22,755 nucleotides of DNA from Gemmatimonadales bacterium (GCA_025929805.1 JAICPP010000024.1:1-22755), one strand, 5' to 3'. Positions 14,240-21,695 are shown, counted from the first letter of the stretch. Notes: generated from the sequence alone by a model not told the origin. Translations and numbers: made by a program.

Positions 14240-15570
14240 GTTGGCCGGCCGGATCTACCATCGATCCCGCCAAGGCCGTCGCCCGATTGGTGCGGGAGGT
14301 GGCCGAGCCGGTCGCCGCCATCGAAGAGGCGGAGCTGGGACCACTTCTGGATCGCATGACGCAGGCCAAAGTGGTCCTCCTGGGCGAGGCAAGCCACGGT
14401 ACCTCGGAGTTCTACCGGATGAGAGCACGCATTACCCGGGAGCTGATCGCCCGGCGAGGGTTCACCATCGTGGCGGTTGAGGCCGATTGGCCGGACGCCT
14501 CCTGGATTGACCGGTATGTCCGCCATGCGGCGCAGCCTCGTTCATCGGAAAAGCCCTTCCAACGTTTCCCCACCTGGATGTGGCGCAACCAGGAAGTGGC
14601 AGAGTTCGTGGAATGGCTTCGCTGGCACAACGGAACGGTCGCCGACCCCCAGGCCCACGCCGGCTTCTATGGTCTCGATCTCTACAGCCTGTATGGATCG
14701 ATCGGTGCCGTGCTCGACTACCTCGACCAGGTCGATCCCACTGCCGCGCGCGTGGCGCGAGAACGCTATGCCTGTCTGGCTCCCTGGGCAGGAAATCCCG
14801 CCGGCTACGGGCGGGCGGCGCTGACCCAACGGCATCGCAGCTGCGAGAACGAGGTGGTCGCGATGCTGGTGCATCTGCTCGAGCGCCGACTGGAGTATGC
14901 TCGACGGGATGGTGCCCGTTTCTTCGAGGCGGCCCAGAACGCCAGACTGATCACCAATGCGGAGCGCTACTACCGGGTGATGTACCACGGATCGGTGGCG
15001 TCCTGGAATCTGCGGGATCAGCACATGTTCGATACCCTGCAAGCCCTGCTGGCCTTCCGCGGTCCTGAAGCCAAGGCCGTCGTCTGGGAGCATAACTCTC
15101 ACATCGGTGATGCGGCTGCGACCGAGATGGGTGCTCGCGGCGAGCACAATGTGGGGCACCTCTGTCGCCAGGCCCATGGAGAAGCCGCCTACCTAGTGGG
15201 CTTTGGCACCGATCATGGCACAGTCGCCGCCGCCACGAACTGGGATGAGCCGATGCAGATCATGACGGTGCGGCCGGCACATCCCGACAGCTACGAGCGA
15301 CTGTGTCACCAGGCCGAAGTTCCCGCGTTTTTGCTTTCACTCCGCGAGCCGGCTCGGCCGGAGGTGCGGGAGGAGATGATCCCGCCCCGCTTGGAGCGGG
15401 CGATCGGAGTCATTTACCGGCCCGCGACCGAGCTCCAGAGTCACTATTTCCAGGCATCGCTGCCGCACCAGTTCGACGAGTATGTGTGGTTCGATGCCAC
15501 AACGGCAGTCCGACCACTGGCCGGAACTCCGGCCGGAGGGGTGCCGGACACCTACCCGTTTGGGCTCTGA
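14236..15570 (+). CDS. Erythromycin-esterase-family protein
   Basis: This 444-aa protein has the conserved features of the erythromycin esterase superfamily: 'VVLLGEASHGTSEFYRMRARITREL' (Glu51, His54), 'VAVEADWPDASWIDRYV', and 'VVWEHNSHIGDAAATEMG' near residue 286. True macrolide esterases (EreA/EreB) are a small part of the family; most members, including this stress-operon type, have unknown substrates, and macrolide resistance should not be assumed. The ATG at 14236 overlaps the hydrolase stop by ATGA and has GGGAG 6-7 nt upstream. The longer open frame back to 13849 lies inside the hydrolase gene and is rejected. In mycobacteria a phosphoribosyltransferase-erythromycin-esterase fusion exists in the dormancy set (from memory), mirrored here by adjacency. 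Confidence 0.93.
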   Translation: MSWPAGSTIDPAKAVARLVREVAEPVAAIEEAELGPLLDRMTQAKVVLLGEASHGTSEFYRMRARITRELIARRGFTIVAVEADWPDASWIDRYVRHAAQPRSSEKPFQRFPTWMWRNQEVAEFVEWLRWHNGTVADPQAHAGFYGLDLYSLYGSIGAVLDYLDQVDPTAARVARERYACLAPWAGNPAGYGRAALTQRHRSCENEVVAMLVHLLERRLEYARRDGARFFEAAQNARLITNAERYYRVMYHGSVASWNLRDQHMFDTLQALLAFRGPEAKAVVWEHNSHIGDAAATEMGARGEHNVGHLCRQAHGEAAYLVGFGTDHGTVAAATNWDEPMQIMTVRPAHPDSYERLCHQAEVPAFLLSLREPARPEVREEMIPPRLERAIGVIYRPATELQSHYFQASLPHQFDEYVWFDATTAVRPLAGTPAGGVPDTYPFGL

Positions 15571-15604
15571 TAGAAGAGGCCAGCGGGCGGAAAGGAGAAC
15601 GGTC

Positions 15605-16627
15605 ATGAGACACCCTGACTCGCGCACGCTGCTCCTGGTGCCGCTTGACGGATCCAGCACCGCGGAGGAGGCACTTCCGGTCGCTGCGGCCATTGCCCAC
15701 CGCAACGACTGCCACCTCCACTTGGCTGCGGTGCACGAGCCGCTGCCCGCTCTTCGCTCCCTCGGCGAGGAGGTTGACGTCGAGCTGGAGGAGCAGCGGG
15801 GGGCTCAGCTGGCGGATTACCTCCAATGGGCAGCCAATGCGGTTGCGACCACCCACGGAGTGGAGGCCAGCTACACCGTGCTCAAAGGCTCGCCAGCGCG
15901 GGCGTTGGCGGAGCATGCTCGGAGCAGGCACGCGAGCCTGATCATCATGACCACCCATGGATACAGCGGCGTCAGCCGGTTCTGGCTGGGGAGTGTGGCC
16001 GACCAGCTTCTCCGGCGAGTCGGGGTCCCGGTGCTCCTGCTCCATCCCAAGCACAATGGGCATGCGGAGTTTCATCACATTCTGGTGGCCGTGGACGGAT
16101 CAGCGGAAGCTGAGCGAGTGCTCGAGACCGCCGTCGGGTTTGGGGCGCTCATGGCCGAGGTCCGCTACTCCGTGCTCCGGGTGGTGGAACCTCCCATCCC
16201 TGTGATCACCCGGTTGGCCTTGTATCCGACTCCAGCTGCCGAAGCGTCGCTCGCAGGGCAGGAGAGCCGGGCAACCAGCTACCTGGAAACGTTGACCCAC
16301 TCGCTCCGGGAGCGGGGGATCGTGGTGAATACCCAGGTCGTTGCCGGACGGAATGTCGCCGAGAGGATTGAGGAGACAGCCCACTCTCGAGGGGCCGATC
16401 TCATCGTGGTCGGGACCCATGGCGCGAGCGGGCTCGAGCGCATGATGTTGGGGAGCGTGGCAGACAAGGTCATTCGTGGGGCATCCCAGGCCGTGCTCGT
16501 GGTGCCGACCACCCGAGTCGGCGCTGCGAGCCTACGTCCCGGCGAAGAACTCGCCGGAGGTCTCAACGGCGGGTCCGGCCACGGAGCTCGAGACACTCCA
16601 CCAGTGACGTCGCTCTCTTCTCGCTGA
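15605..16627 (+). CDS. Tandem universal stress protein (two UspA domains)
   Basis: This 340-aa protein has two Usp domains, ~8-146 ('LLLVPLDGSSTAEEALPVA' ... 'MTTHGYSGVSRFWLGSVAD') and ~155-303 ('HHILVAVDGSAEAERVL' ... 'VGTHGASGLERMMLGSVAD'). The ATP-binding pattern G-x2-G-x9-G-S is complete in the second domain; in the first, the leading Gly is replaced by Thr, so it may bind nucleotide poorly. About 37 residues after the second domain are Gly/Ser-rich and disordered. AAGGAGA 7 nt upstream fixes the ATG at 15605; the earlier in-frame start at 15482 lies in the preceding gene. Beyond its stop, the same frame encodes another Usp C-terminus (see remnant). Tandem Usps bind ATP and promote survival in growth arrest (family knowledge). 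Confidence 0.94.
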   Translation: MRHPDSRTLLLVPLDGSSTAEEALPVAAAIAHRNDCHLHLAAVHEPLPALRSLGEEVDVELEEQRGAQLADYLQWAANAVATTHGVEASYTVLKGSPARALAEHARSRHASLIIMTTHGYSGVSRFWLGSVADQLLRRVGVPVLLLHPKHNGHAEFHHILVAVDGSAEAERVLETAVGFGALMAEVRYSVLRVVEPPIPVITRLALYPTPAAEASLAGQESRATSYLETLTHSLRERGIVVNTQVVAGRNVAERIEETAHSRGADLIVVGTHGASGLERMMLGSVADKVIRGASQAVLVVPTTRVGAASLRPGEELAGGLNGGSGHGARDTPPVTSLSSR

Positions 16628-16813
16628 GCAATCCTTATAGGTGATATAGAAAGCTCCTCGATTCTCAACGCGATCCGGGCCGACCTCATCGTGGTCGGCC
16701 CGCGCGGCGCAGGTGGCCTCGACCATATGCTGCTCGGTAGTGTGGCCGACAAGATCATCCGAGGCGCCTGGCCGGCGGTACTGGTGGTACCGACCAGAAG
16801 AGAGGCAGCCTGA
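16628..16813 (+). pseudogene. Universal stress protein C-terminal remnant
   Basis: Directly after the tandem Usp stop codon, the same reading frame continues for 61 codons to TGA at 16811-16813. It reads like the last third of a Usp domain: 'RADLIVVGPRGAGGLDHMLLGSVAD', with an intact G-x2-G-x9-G-S ATP motif, followed by 'VLVVPTRREAA'. It is clearly related to, but diverged from, the end of the upstream domain. There is no in-frame ATG or GTG before the core motif, so it cannot make a normal protein unless the upstream stop is read through. Most likely it is the remains of a third Usp domain or neighbouring usp gene after deletion. A sequencing error is less likely, because the new C-terminal tail of the first protein is unrelated to it. 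Confidence 0.75.
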
Positions 16814-16824
16814 CAACGCGCCAA

Positions 16825-17235
16825 ATGATTCCCCGTCACGAGCTGCGGCGGCATACCTCGGAGATCGAGTTGCACATCCAGGCCGGGACGCTGGCCGATC
16901 TTCTGGCCGAGGCTGGCAAGGCTCTGGCGGAGGTGCAGCTCGCGGGCGCCGACTGCGCCCAGGGTGGGCCGGCCCGTGCCATTCGGGTCTCCTCCTCCGA
17001 CCGGGAAGCCTTGCTGGTAGACTGGTTGAATGAGCTGATCTTCCTGGCCGATCTCGACCGGTGGGTGGCCATGGAGTTCGAGATCGGCCATGCTGAAAAC
17101 ACCGAGGTCCGCGCCAGAGCATCGGGGGTGATCCTGGATTGGGCCCCGAGCCGAGCCAAGGCAGCGACCATGCACGGGCTGAGGGTCAAGGACCTTCCCG
17201 GTGGCCTCGAAGCATCCGTCATTATCGATGTGTGA
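16825..17235 (+). CDS. Archease, RtcB cofactor
   Basis: Archease converts RtcB into a multiple-turnover ligase by promoting its guanylylation. This 136-aa protein shows the family pattern: an N-terminal 'HTSEIELHIQAGTLADLLAEAGKAL' (usual 'HTADIGI...'), the central 'EALLVDWLNELIFLADLD', and a C-terminal 'AATMHGLRVKDL...ASVIIDV' ending in the conserved Asp-Val. The early metal-binding Asp of 'HTAD' is Glu here, a conservative change. The ATG at 16825 has no clear ribosome site, but it begins 11 nt after the Usp-remnant stop, so coupling or read-in is possible. RtcB follows 9 bp later, confirming the assignment. Confidence 0.9.
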   Translation: MIPRHELRRHTSEIELHIQAGTLADLLAEAGKALAEVQLAGADCAQGGPARAIRVSSSDREALLVDWLNELIFLADLDRWVAMEFEIGHAENTEVRARASGVILDWAPSRAKAATMHGLRVKDLPGGLEASVIIDV

Positions 17236-17244
17236 AGGGATACC

Positions 17245-18672
17245 ATGACTGCTTATCCGGCGATCGCCCGAAGCGCATGGTTCCGGGAAATTCCCACCAC
17301 TGCCCGGGCCGACATGCGGGTGCCGGTCCGGATCTATGCCGACGATGTGCTGTGGCAGCAGATCAGCGAAGACCGATCCCTGGAGCAGGCGGTCAACGTG
17401 GCCACCCTGCCCGGCGTGACCGGCCAGGTCTATGCCATGCCTGACGTGCACGAAGGCTACGGCTTTCCCGTTGGCGGAGTGGCGGCAATGGAAGCGGAGT
17501 CCGGCGTCATCTCCCCGGGCGGGGTGGGGTACGACATCAACTGTGGGGTACGGCTCCTCGTGTCGGATCTGGATCTGGCGGCCGCTCGATCCCACCTGGA
17601 GGCCGCGGTTCACGATCTGAGCCGAAGCATTCCCTCGGGCCCGGGCCGCAATCCGCAGCTCGATCTCACGACCGCGGATCTCGACCGGGTGCTGGATGAA
17701 GGCTGTGAGTTTCTGCTGGACCTGGGGATTGCGTCACCGGAGGACCTTCGCAACACCGAAGCGGGTGGCCGGCTTCCGGCGGCCCGAAGCGCATCAGTCT
17801 CCCCCAAGGCCAAACAACGCGGCCACAATCAGCTCGGCACCATCGGGTCGGGAAACCACTTTGTCGAGGTCCAGGTTGTGGACGAGGTGTTTGACTCGGC
17901 CGCGGCCGACGCCTACGGGATCCATCCCGGGCGGATCACGGTCCTGATCCACACCGGATCTCGCGGCCTGGGCCACCAGGTCTGCACCGACTTCGTCCGG
18001 CAGATGGATCAGATCATGCCCCGGTACGGCATTCATCTGGCCGACCGCCAGCTGGCCTGTGCTCCGTTCAGTTCACCCGAAGGCCGGGCGTATTTCGCGG
18101 GGATGTGTGCCGCGGCCAACTTCGCCTGGGCCAACCGCCAGGCGATCACCAGCGCGGCTCGCCGGATCTTCACTCGGGCCTACGGCACGGCGGGACACCT
18201 GCGGCTGGTGTATGACGTCGCGCACAACATCGCGAAACTGGAGGAGCATGGGGGGGCCAGGCTTTGCATTCACCGGAAGGGCGCCACCCGCGCATTCGGA
18301 CCGTCCCACCCGGAGACTCCGATCCCATATCGCCACGTAGGTCAGCCGGTCTTCATTCCGGGCAGCATGGGCACCGCCTCGTACGTGCTGGCGGGTAACG
18401 ACGCCTCCATGACCCTGAGCTTCGGAAGCACGTGCCACGGTGCCGGTCGCGCCATGAGTCGGGGCGAAGCCAAGCGTACCCGTTCCGGCCACGAGGTACG
18501 CCGGGAGCTGGAGCAGCAGGGGATCATCGTGCGCTGCCCCTCGAGCAGCGAGCTGGCTGAAGAGGCACCCACCGCCTACAAGGACGTCGAGCGAGTGGTC
18601 GACGTAGTCCATCATGTTGGGTTGGCCCGAAAGGTGGCCCGGCTGAAGCCACTCGGAGTCGTGAAAGGGTAG
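17245..18672 (+). CDS. rtcB: RNA-splicing ligase RtcB
   Basis: RtcB joins 2',3'-cyclic-phosphate (or 3'-phosphate) RNA ends to 5'-OH ends using GTP and Mn2+. This 475-aa protein has every key motif: 'MPDVHEGYGFPVGGVAA', 'GGVGYDINCGVRLL' with the metal-binding Cys100, 'LGTIGSGNHFVEV', 'IHTGSRGLGHQV', 'YDVAHNIAK', 'HRKGATRAFGP', 'IPGSMGTASYVL', and 'STCHGAGRAMSR' in which His398 is the expected guanylylated residue. 'YKDVERVVDV' closes the protein. AAGGGA precedes the ATG. It is the last gene of the operon and its stop is 4 bp from the convergent oxidase gene. In bacteria RtcB works in RNA repair after stress or toxin cleavage; here it is joined to stress genes and archease. Confidence 0.97.
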   Translation: MTAYPAIARSAWFREIPTTARADMRVPVRIYADDVLWQQISEDRSLEQAVNVATLPGVTGQVYAMPDVHEGYGFPVGGVAAMEAESGVISPGGVGYDINCGVRLLVSDLDLAAARSHLEAAVHDLSRSIPSGPGRNPQLDLTTADLDRVLDEGCEFLLDLGIASPEDLRNTEAGGRLPAARSASVSPKAKQRGHNQLGTIGSGNHFVEVQVVDEVFDSAAADAYGIHPGRITVLIHTGSRGLGHQVCTDFVRQMDQIMPRYGIHLADRQLACAPFSSPEGRAYFAGMCAAANFAWANRQAITSAARRIFTRAYGTAGHLRLVYDVAHNIAKLEEHGGARLCIHRKGATRAFGPSHPETPIPYRHVGQPVFIPGSMGTASYVLAGNDASMTLSFGSTCHGAGRAMSRGEAKRTRSGHEVRRELEQQGIIVRCPSSSELAEEAPTAYKDVERVVDVVHHVGLARKVARLKPLGVVKG

Positions 18673-18676
18673 GAGG

Positions 18677-20365
18677 CTAGAACGGCTTGAACCCCGGGCT
18701 TCCGTACCGAGTGAGGTGGAGCAGGTCCCAGAGCGGGATTGCATATGCAATCGCCACCAGCACCACCGCAACGACAAACCAGAGACCCAGCCGGTCCCAG
18801 AGCCCCGTCCGATAGCCTCCCGGCGGTTCTCCGAGCGACTCGGCCCAGATGATGGGTGGCTGCGCTCGCCGTTCACCCGCCAGCAGCGTCCCCAGCATGA
18901 CCAGCACGAAGAAGCCCGCACTGGTAAACAGGATGACCCCGCCCAGCGCGGAAATGGAAGTGAGGGTTTGCCAGGCATGGGCCTGGGCGGCGTCGCCAAA
19001 GCTGGTAGCAAAGACCCGCCGGGGGAGGCCCTGCAAGCCGGCAATGTGCCCGGTGAAGGAGAACAGCGCCATCCCGATGAACCAGAGATACGGCTGCACC
19101 TTGGCCAGTAGCTTGAGCTCCAGCTCGCGGCCACTGACCTTGGGCACCAGCCAGTATGCGGCGCCCATGAAGGTGAGCGCCGCTGCGCTGCCCACCGTGA
19201 GGTGGAAGTGCGCTGCAATCCAGGCGGTATTGTGCACCACCGAGTTCAGTGCATAGGCCGCATTGATGGCGCCGCCGAAGCCGCCGACCAGGAACAGAAG
19301 GCAGCCGAGCAAGACGCTGGAGACCAGCGGGTTTCCCCAAGGTAAAGTCCGGATCCAGCCAAAGAGTCCGGTGCCCCCCCGGAGTCGTCCCGCGACCTCC
19401 AGTGAGGCCACAATCGTGAATGCCGTGACCAGACTGGGGAACGAAATGATCATCGTGTTGAAGGTGTGGAACAGCTTCCACCCTGCGGGAATGCCTGGGT
19501 CCTGGAATTGATGGTGCAGTCCGACCGGCGTGGACAGCACCAGGAACAAGGTGAACACCATTCGGCCGAGGGGCTCGGAGAAAAGCTTACCGCCAGCTTC
19601 CCGCGGCAGCACCGTGTACCAGATGGCGTAGGCCGGAAGAATCCAGAAATACACCAGGGGATGCCCGAAGAACCAGAAAAGAGTCCGGGCAAGCATTGGA
19701 TCGACCGTCTTTACCAGCCCCAGCGACCAGGGAATCAGAAGAAAGAGCATCTCCGCCGCCACACCCATGGTCGCCAAGAGCCACAGCATGGCGTTTGCCG
19801 CGGTGGCGTGCATGGCCAGGCTGACCGGCCGTCCCGGGTTCGCGGCACGCGCGCGGCGCCAGGCCACGATCATGCTGGCGGCCCAGCCCCAGGACCCCAC
19901 CACCAGCAGCGTGAGTCCTATATAGAAGAGGGGGTGCGCCTGCAGCGGCGGATAGAAGGTGTACAGCACGCTCGACTTGAACGCGAACACTGTTCCGATG
20001 GCCATCACCACGCCGGCTAGAGCCAGCCAGAACATGGCCCAGGAAAAGCGGGGCCAGGGGATGCTTCCGTTTTCCTTTTGGGCTACTGCGTAGCCCAACG
20101 CCATGATGAAGAAGGTGGTGAAGACCAGCGCCATCAGCACGCCATGGGCGGTGACGGACATGTAGTACATGCTGGCGGAGCGGTAGGGCAGCTCCAGATT
20201 GGCTCGGCTGATTGCCTGCATCATCGCCATCGCTGCGGCCACCCCGAAGGCGAGTACAGCAACCCAGATGTTCGCGCGGATGAGTGGGTTGGCAGGTTCC
20301 TCCCGCGGCAAGACGCGGGAAGGGGTCTCAACCGAGATCCGGGGTTTCACCGCATCAGCGGACAT
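18677..20365 (-). CDS. cbaA: Cytochrome c oxidase subunit I, ba3-type
   Basis: This is the catalytic heme-copper subunit that reduces O2 and pumps protons. From ATG 20365 (GGGAGG 7 nt upstream) it has 562 aa with about 13 hydrophobic segments. Ligands seen: low-spin heme His in 'VTAHGVLMAL' (~72), CuB His and cross-linked Tyr in 'FFGHPLVYFWILPAY' (~236), CuB His pair in 'GLHHQFQDP' (~284), and the heme His pair in 'AAHFHLTVGSA' (~385). The absence of the canonical 'HPEVY' and the tandem with a 46-aa subunit place it in the B-family (ba3). These enzymes have high oxygen affinity and suit low-oxygen respiration. The start overlaps the subunit II stop by 11 nt. The open frame continues upstream to 20467, but that part is inside subunit II. 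Confidence 0.95.
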   Translation of the reverse strand: MSADAVKPRISVETPSRVLPREEPANPLIRANIWVAVLAFGVAAAMAMMQAISRANLELPYRSASMYYMSVTAHGVLMALVFTTFFIMALGYAVAQKENGSIPWPRFSWAMFWLALAGVVMAIGTVFAFKSSVLYTFYPPLQAHPLFYIGLTLLVVGSWGWAASMIVAWRRARAANPGRPVSLAMHATAANAMLWLLATMGVAAEMLFLLIPWSLGLVKTVDPMLARTLFWFFGHPLVYFWILPAYAIWYTVLPREAGGKLFSEPLGRMVFTLFLVLSTPVGLHHQFQDPGIPAGWKLFHTFNTMIISFPSLVTAFTIVASLEVAGRLRGGTGLFGWIRTLPWGNPLVSSVLLGCLLFLVGGFGGAINAAYALNSVVHNTAWIAAHFHLTVGSAAALTFMGAAYWLVPKVSGRELELKLLAKVQPYLWFIGMALFSFTGHIAGLQGLPRRVFATSFGDAAQAHAWQTLTSISALGGVILFTSAGFFVLVMLGTLLAGERRAQPPIIWAESLGEPPGGYRTGLWDRLGLWFVVAVVLVAIAYAIPLWDLLHLTRYGSPGFKPF

Positions 20366-20867
20366 CGGCCACCTCCCGAGCAGGCGATTTCCATTGGCTC
20401 GCAGGGACCACATGTAGTTTGGCCGCCATGGTATGGTGGCCCACCCCGCAGTACTCGTTGCACGCAATCAGGTACTCGCCCGCGGCAAACCTGGTGGTGA
20501 ACTGGCTCACGTACCCGGGCACCACCATCGACTGGCCATTGGTGCGGACAATCTGAAAGCCGTGGATCACGTCGATGGATGTCAGGTGAAAGGTCACCGG
20601 CGTGTCGGCTGGAAGAGTCATTTCCGGCGGCAGCCAGGTAAACATGAGTCCGACCACTCGCGCATGCACCCGGCCTCTTTGATCCAGGGAGACACCTTGG
20701 CGGCGGAACCTGGGGTCGGACAGGGCCTGACCCGGTGGAATGGTCTCGACATGACTGGGCGGATGAATCTGATGCCCCAGCGCGGCCACGGCTGTGCTGG
20801 TGAAGAAAAGCGCGAGCACGACCCCAACGCCCCACATCCAGATCCGCTCATAGAGGTCGATGTTCAT
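20355..20867 (-). CDS. cbaB: Cytochrome c oxidase subunit II, ba3-type
   Basis: This 170-aa subunit carries the CuA centre that receives electrons from cytochrome c. One transmembrane helix spans ~12-30. The cupredoxin domain shows the CuA ligands His102 ('SIDVIHGFQI'), Cys136, Cys140, His144 and Met147 in 'CNEYCGVGHHTM', with Glu138 between the cysteines. Having one helix rather than two, and no heme-c domain, is typical of the ba3 group. The ATG at 20867 overlaps the stop of the small upstream gene (ATGA) and has no strong ribosome site of its own, so translation is coupled. It overlaps subunit I by 11 nt. Confidence 0.95.
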   Translation of the reverse strand: MNIDLYERIWMWGVGVVLALFFTSTAVAALGHQIHPPSHVETIPPGQALSDPRFRRQGVSLDQRGRVHARVVGLMFTWLPPEMTLPADTPVTFHLTSIDVIHGFQIVRTNGQSMVVPGYVSQFTTRFAAGEYLIACNEYCGVGHHTMAAKLHVVPASQWKSPAREVADVR

Positions 20868-21004
20868 GGGGTCACGGGCTGGCGGGCGAGAAAGATGTAG
20901 ATGTAGATCCCGAACCAGGCAAGGACGAAGAGCGCGACGTACGCGCCCACAAAGGCAAAGGTGCCGATCGGGTGCTTGGGCAGACCGGCAGGCATGTCGG
21001 ACAC
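20864..21004 (-). CDS. cbaD: Small ba3-oxidase subunit (IIa-like, 46 aa)
   Basis: This 46-aa single-helix protein is short and easily missed. It starts with GTG at 21004, with AGGAGG 4-5 nt upstream; an internal ATG at 20995 is too far from the ribosome site. One helix spans residues ~15-40 ('TFAFVGAYVALFVLAWFGIY' then 'IYIFLA'), with 'PKHPIGT' before it. Its size, position before subunit II and single transmembrane helix match the subunit IIa of ba3 oxidases, which packs against subunit I. The TGA stop overlaps the ATG of subunit II. Confidence 0.85.
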   Translation of the reverse strand: MSDMPAGLPKHPIGTFAFVGAYVALFVLAWFGIYIYIFLARQPVTP

Positions 21005-21037
21005 GGACCCTCCTCGGTTCGGGATGAGCGACGCTTG

Positions 21038-21083
21038 AGGATAGCGTCGGCTCGATGAAGGGTTTTACGTGAGTTGAATGAAG
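21038..21083 (-). promoter_or_regulatory. Degenerate direct-repeat promoter of the ba3 oxidase operon
   Basis: On the minus strand CTTCA occurs at 21083 and 21060, 23 bp apart, one more than two periods of 11, and the middle unit is absent. The last unit is followed, after the standard 17 nt, by a good -10-like TATCCT at 21043-21038. The correct -10 distance supports membership; the spacing defect makes it weaker. The operon starts at 21004. Confidence 0.4.
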
Positions 21084-21106
21084 GGAGCTTTATGCCGCAA
21101 GCAGGC

Positions 21107-21136
21107 CGGCCACCGAGGCGCGATGCCCGGTGGCCG
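21107..21136 (-). terminator. Candidate terminator hairpin after the lipoprotein gene
   Basis: GGCCACCG pairs perfectly with CGGTGGCC around a 12-nt loop, extended by one further pair at the base. It begins about 20 nt after the lipoprotein stop (21157) in the direction of transcription. No clear T-run follows, so it may act with Rho or as a 3'-end stabiliser, not as a classical terminator. Confidence 0.4.
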
Positions 21137-21156
21137 CCAAGTAGGTTGGTTGTCAG

Positions 21157-21570
21157 CTAGGGAGTCTGAGCTCTGAAGTTGACCACGGGTGCTACGGCTG
21201 CCGAGTAAACGACCCGAACAGTCCAGCCTCCCGGCTGCCCCGCGGTGGTGACAAAGGTCCCGTTATCGCCCAGGGAGCGGGTGTATACCTGGGTCTGGGC
21301 CGCGTCGAAGATCTGGAGCGTGACCGAGCCACCCGAGATGGTTGTGGCTTGATTGACGTTTGCTTGAGTGCCGCTGTTCTGCCAGGTATAAGAGATGGTT
21401 CCGGAGAATCCCTGAACATCACTGACCTGGTATTCGAAGTTGCCGGGTTGGTTGACAATCTGCGGCTGAATGCCGGGCGCCGTCGGCGAATCGGAACACG
21501 CGCCAAGCCAGGTAGTGCCTGCGGCGAGGACGGCAAGAGTCGCCAGGCGCATGCGTCGAGCGGGCTTCAC
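21157..21570 (-). CDS. Predicted lipoprotein
   Basis: This 137-aa protein starts with GTG at 21570, with GAGGAG 6 nt upstream. A signal peptide ends in the lipobox 'LGAC' with the lipidated Cys25, followed by 'SDSPTAP'. The rest is polar and beta-rich ('YQVSDVQGFSGTISYTWQNSG', 'GGSVTLQIFDAAQTQVYTRSL', 'GGWTVRVVYSAAVAPVVNFRAQ'), looking like a small beta-sandwich with no catalytic motif. Similar short lipoproteins with a 'CSDSPT' start are familiar from Gemmatimonadota-like genomes (impression only). A direct-repeat promoter at 21645-21689 puts it in the same predicted regulon. Its function is unknown; a surface or envelope role is likely. Confidence 0.85.
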   Translation of the reverse strand: MKPARRMRLATLAVLAAGTTWLGACSDSPTAPGIQPQIVNQPGNFEYQVSDVQGFSGTISYTWQNSGTQANVNQATTISGGSVTLQIFDAAQTQVYTRSLGDNGTFVTTAGQPGGWTVRVVYSAAVAPVVNFRAQTP

Positions 21571-21644
21571 GAGAACTCCTCGGTGAGGGTGTGATTCGGG
21601 ATATCACAAATCGTGTGCCAGCCCGGCGGGGACGGCGTGGCGCG

Positions 21645-21689
21645 CACATTCAGGAATTTTCGTGAAGAGATTGTGAAGAAATAGGAAAG
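21645..21689 (-). promoter_or_regulatory. 11-bp direct-repeat site upstream of the lipoprotein
   Basis: On the minus strand CTTTCC (21689), CTTCAC (21678) and CTTCAC (21667) are 11 bp apart. The hexamer at the usual -10 place (21650-21645, AATGTG) is poor; TGTGATATCCC about 45 nt further down may be the real -10 region. The site begins right after the ATPase stop codon and faces the lipoprotein. Confidence 0.55.
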
Positions 21690-21695
21690 AAATGC

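Noticed and set aside
14236..15570. Macrolide-resistance gene
   Set aside because: The protein belongs to the erythromycin-esterase superfamily, but its context is a stress operon and the superfamily is mostly of unknown function, so resistance cannot be claimed.
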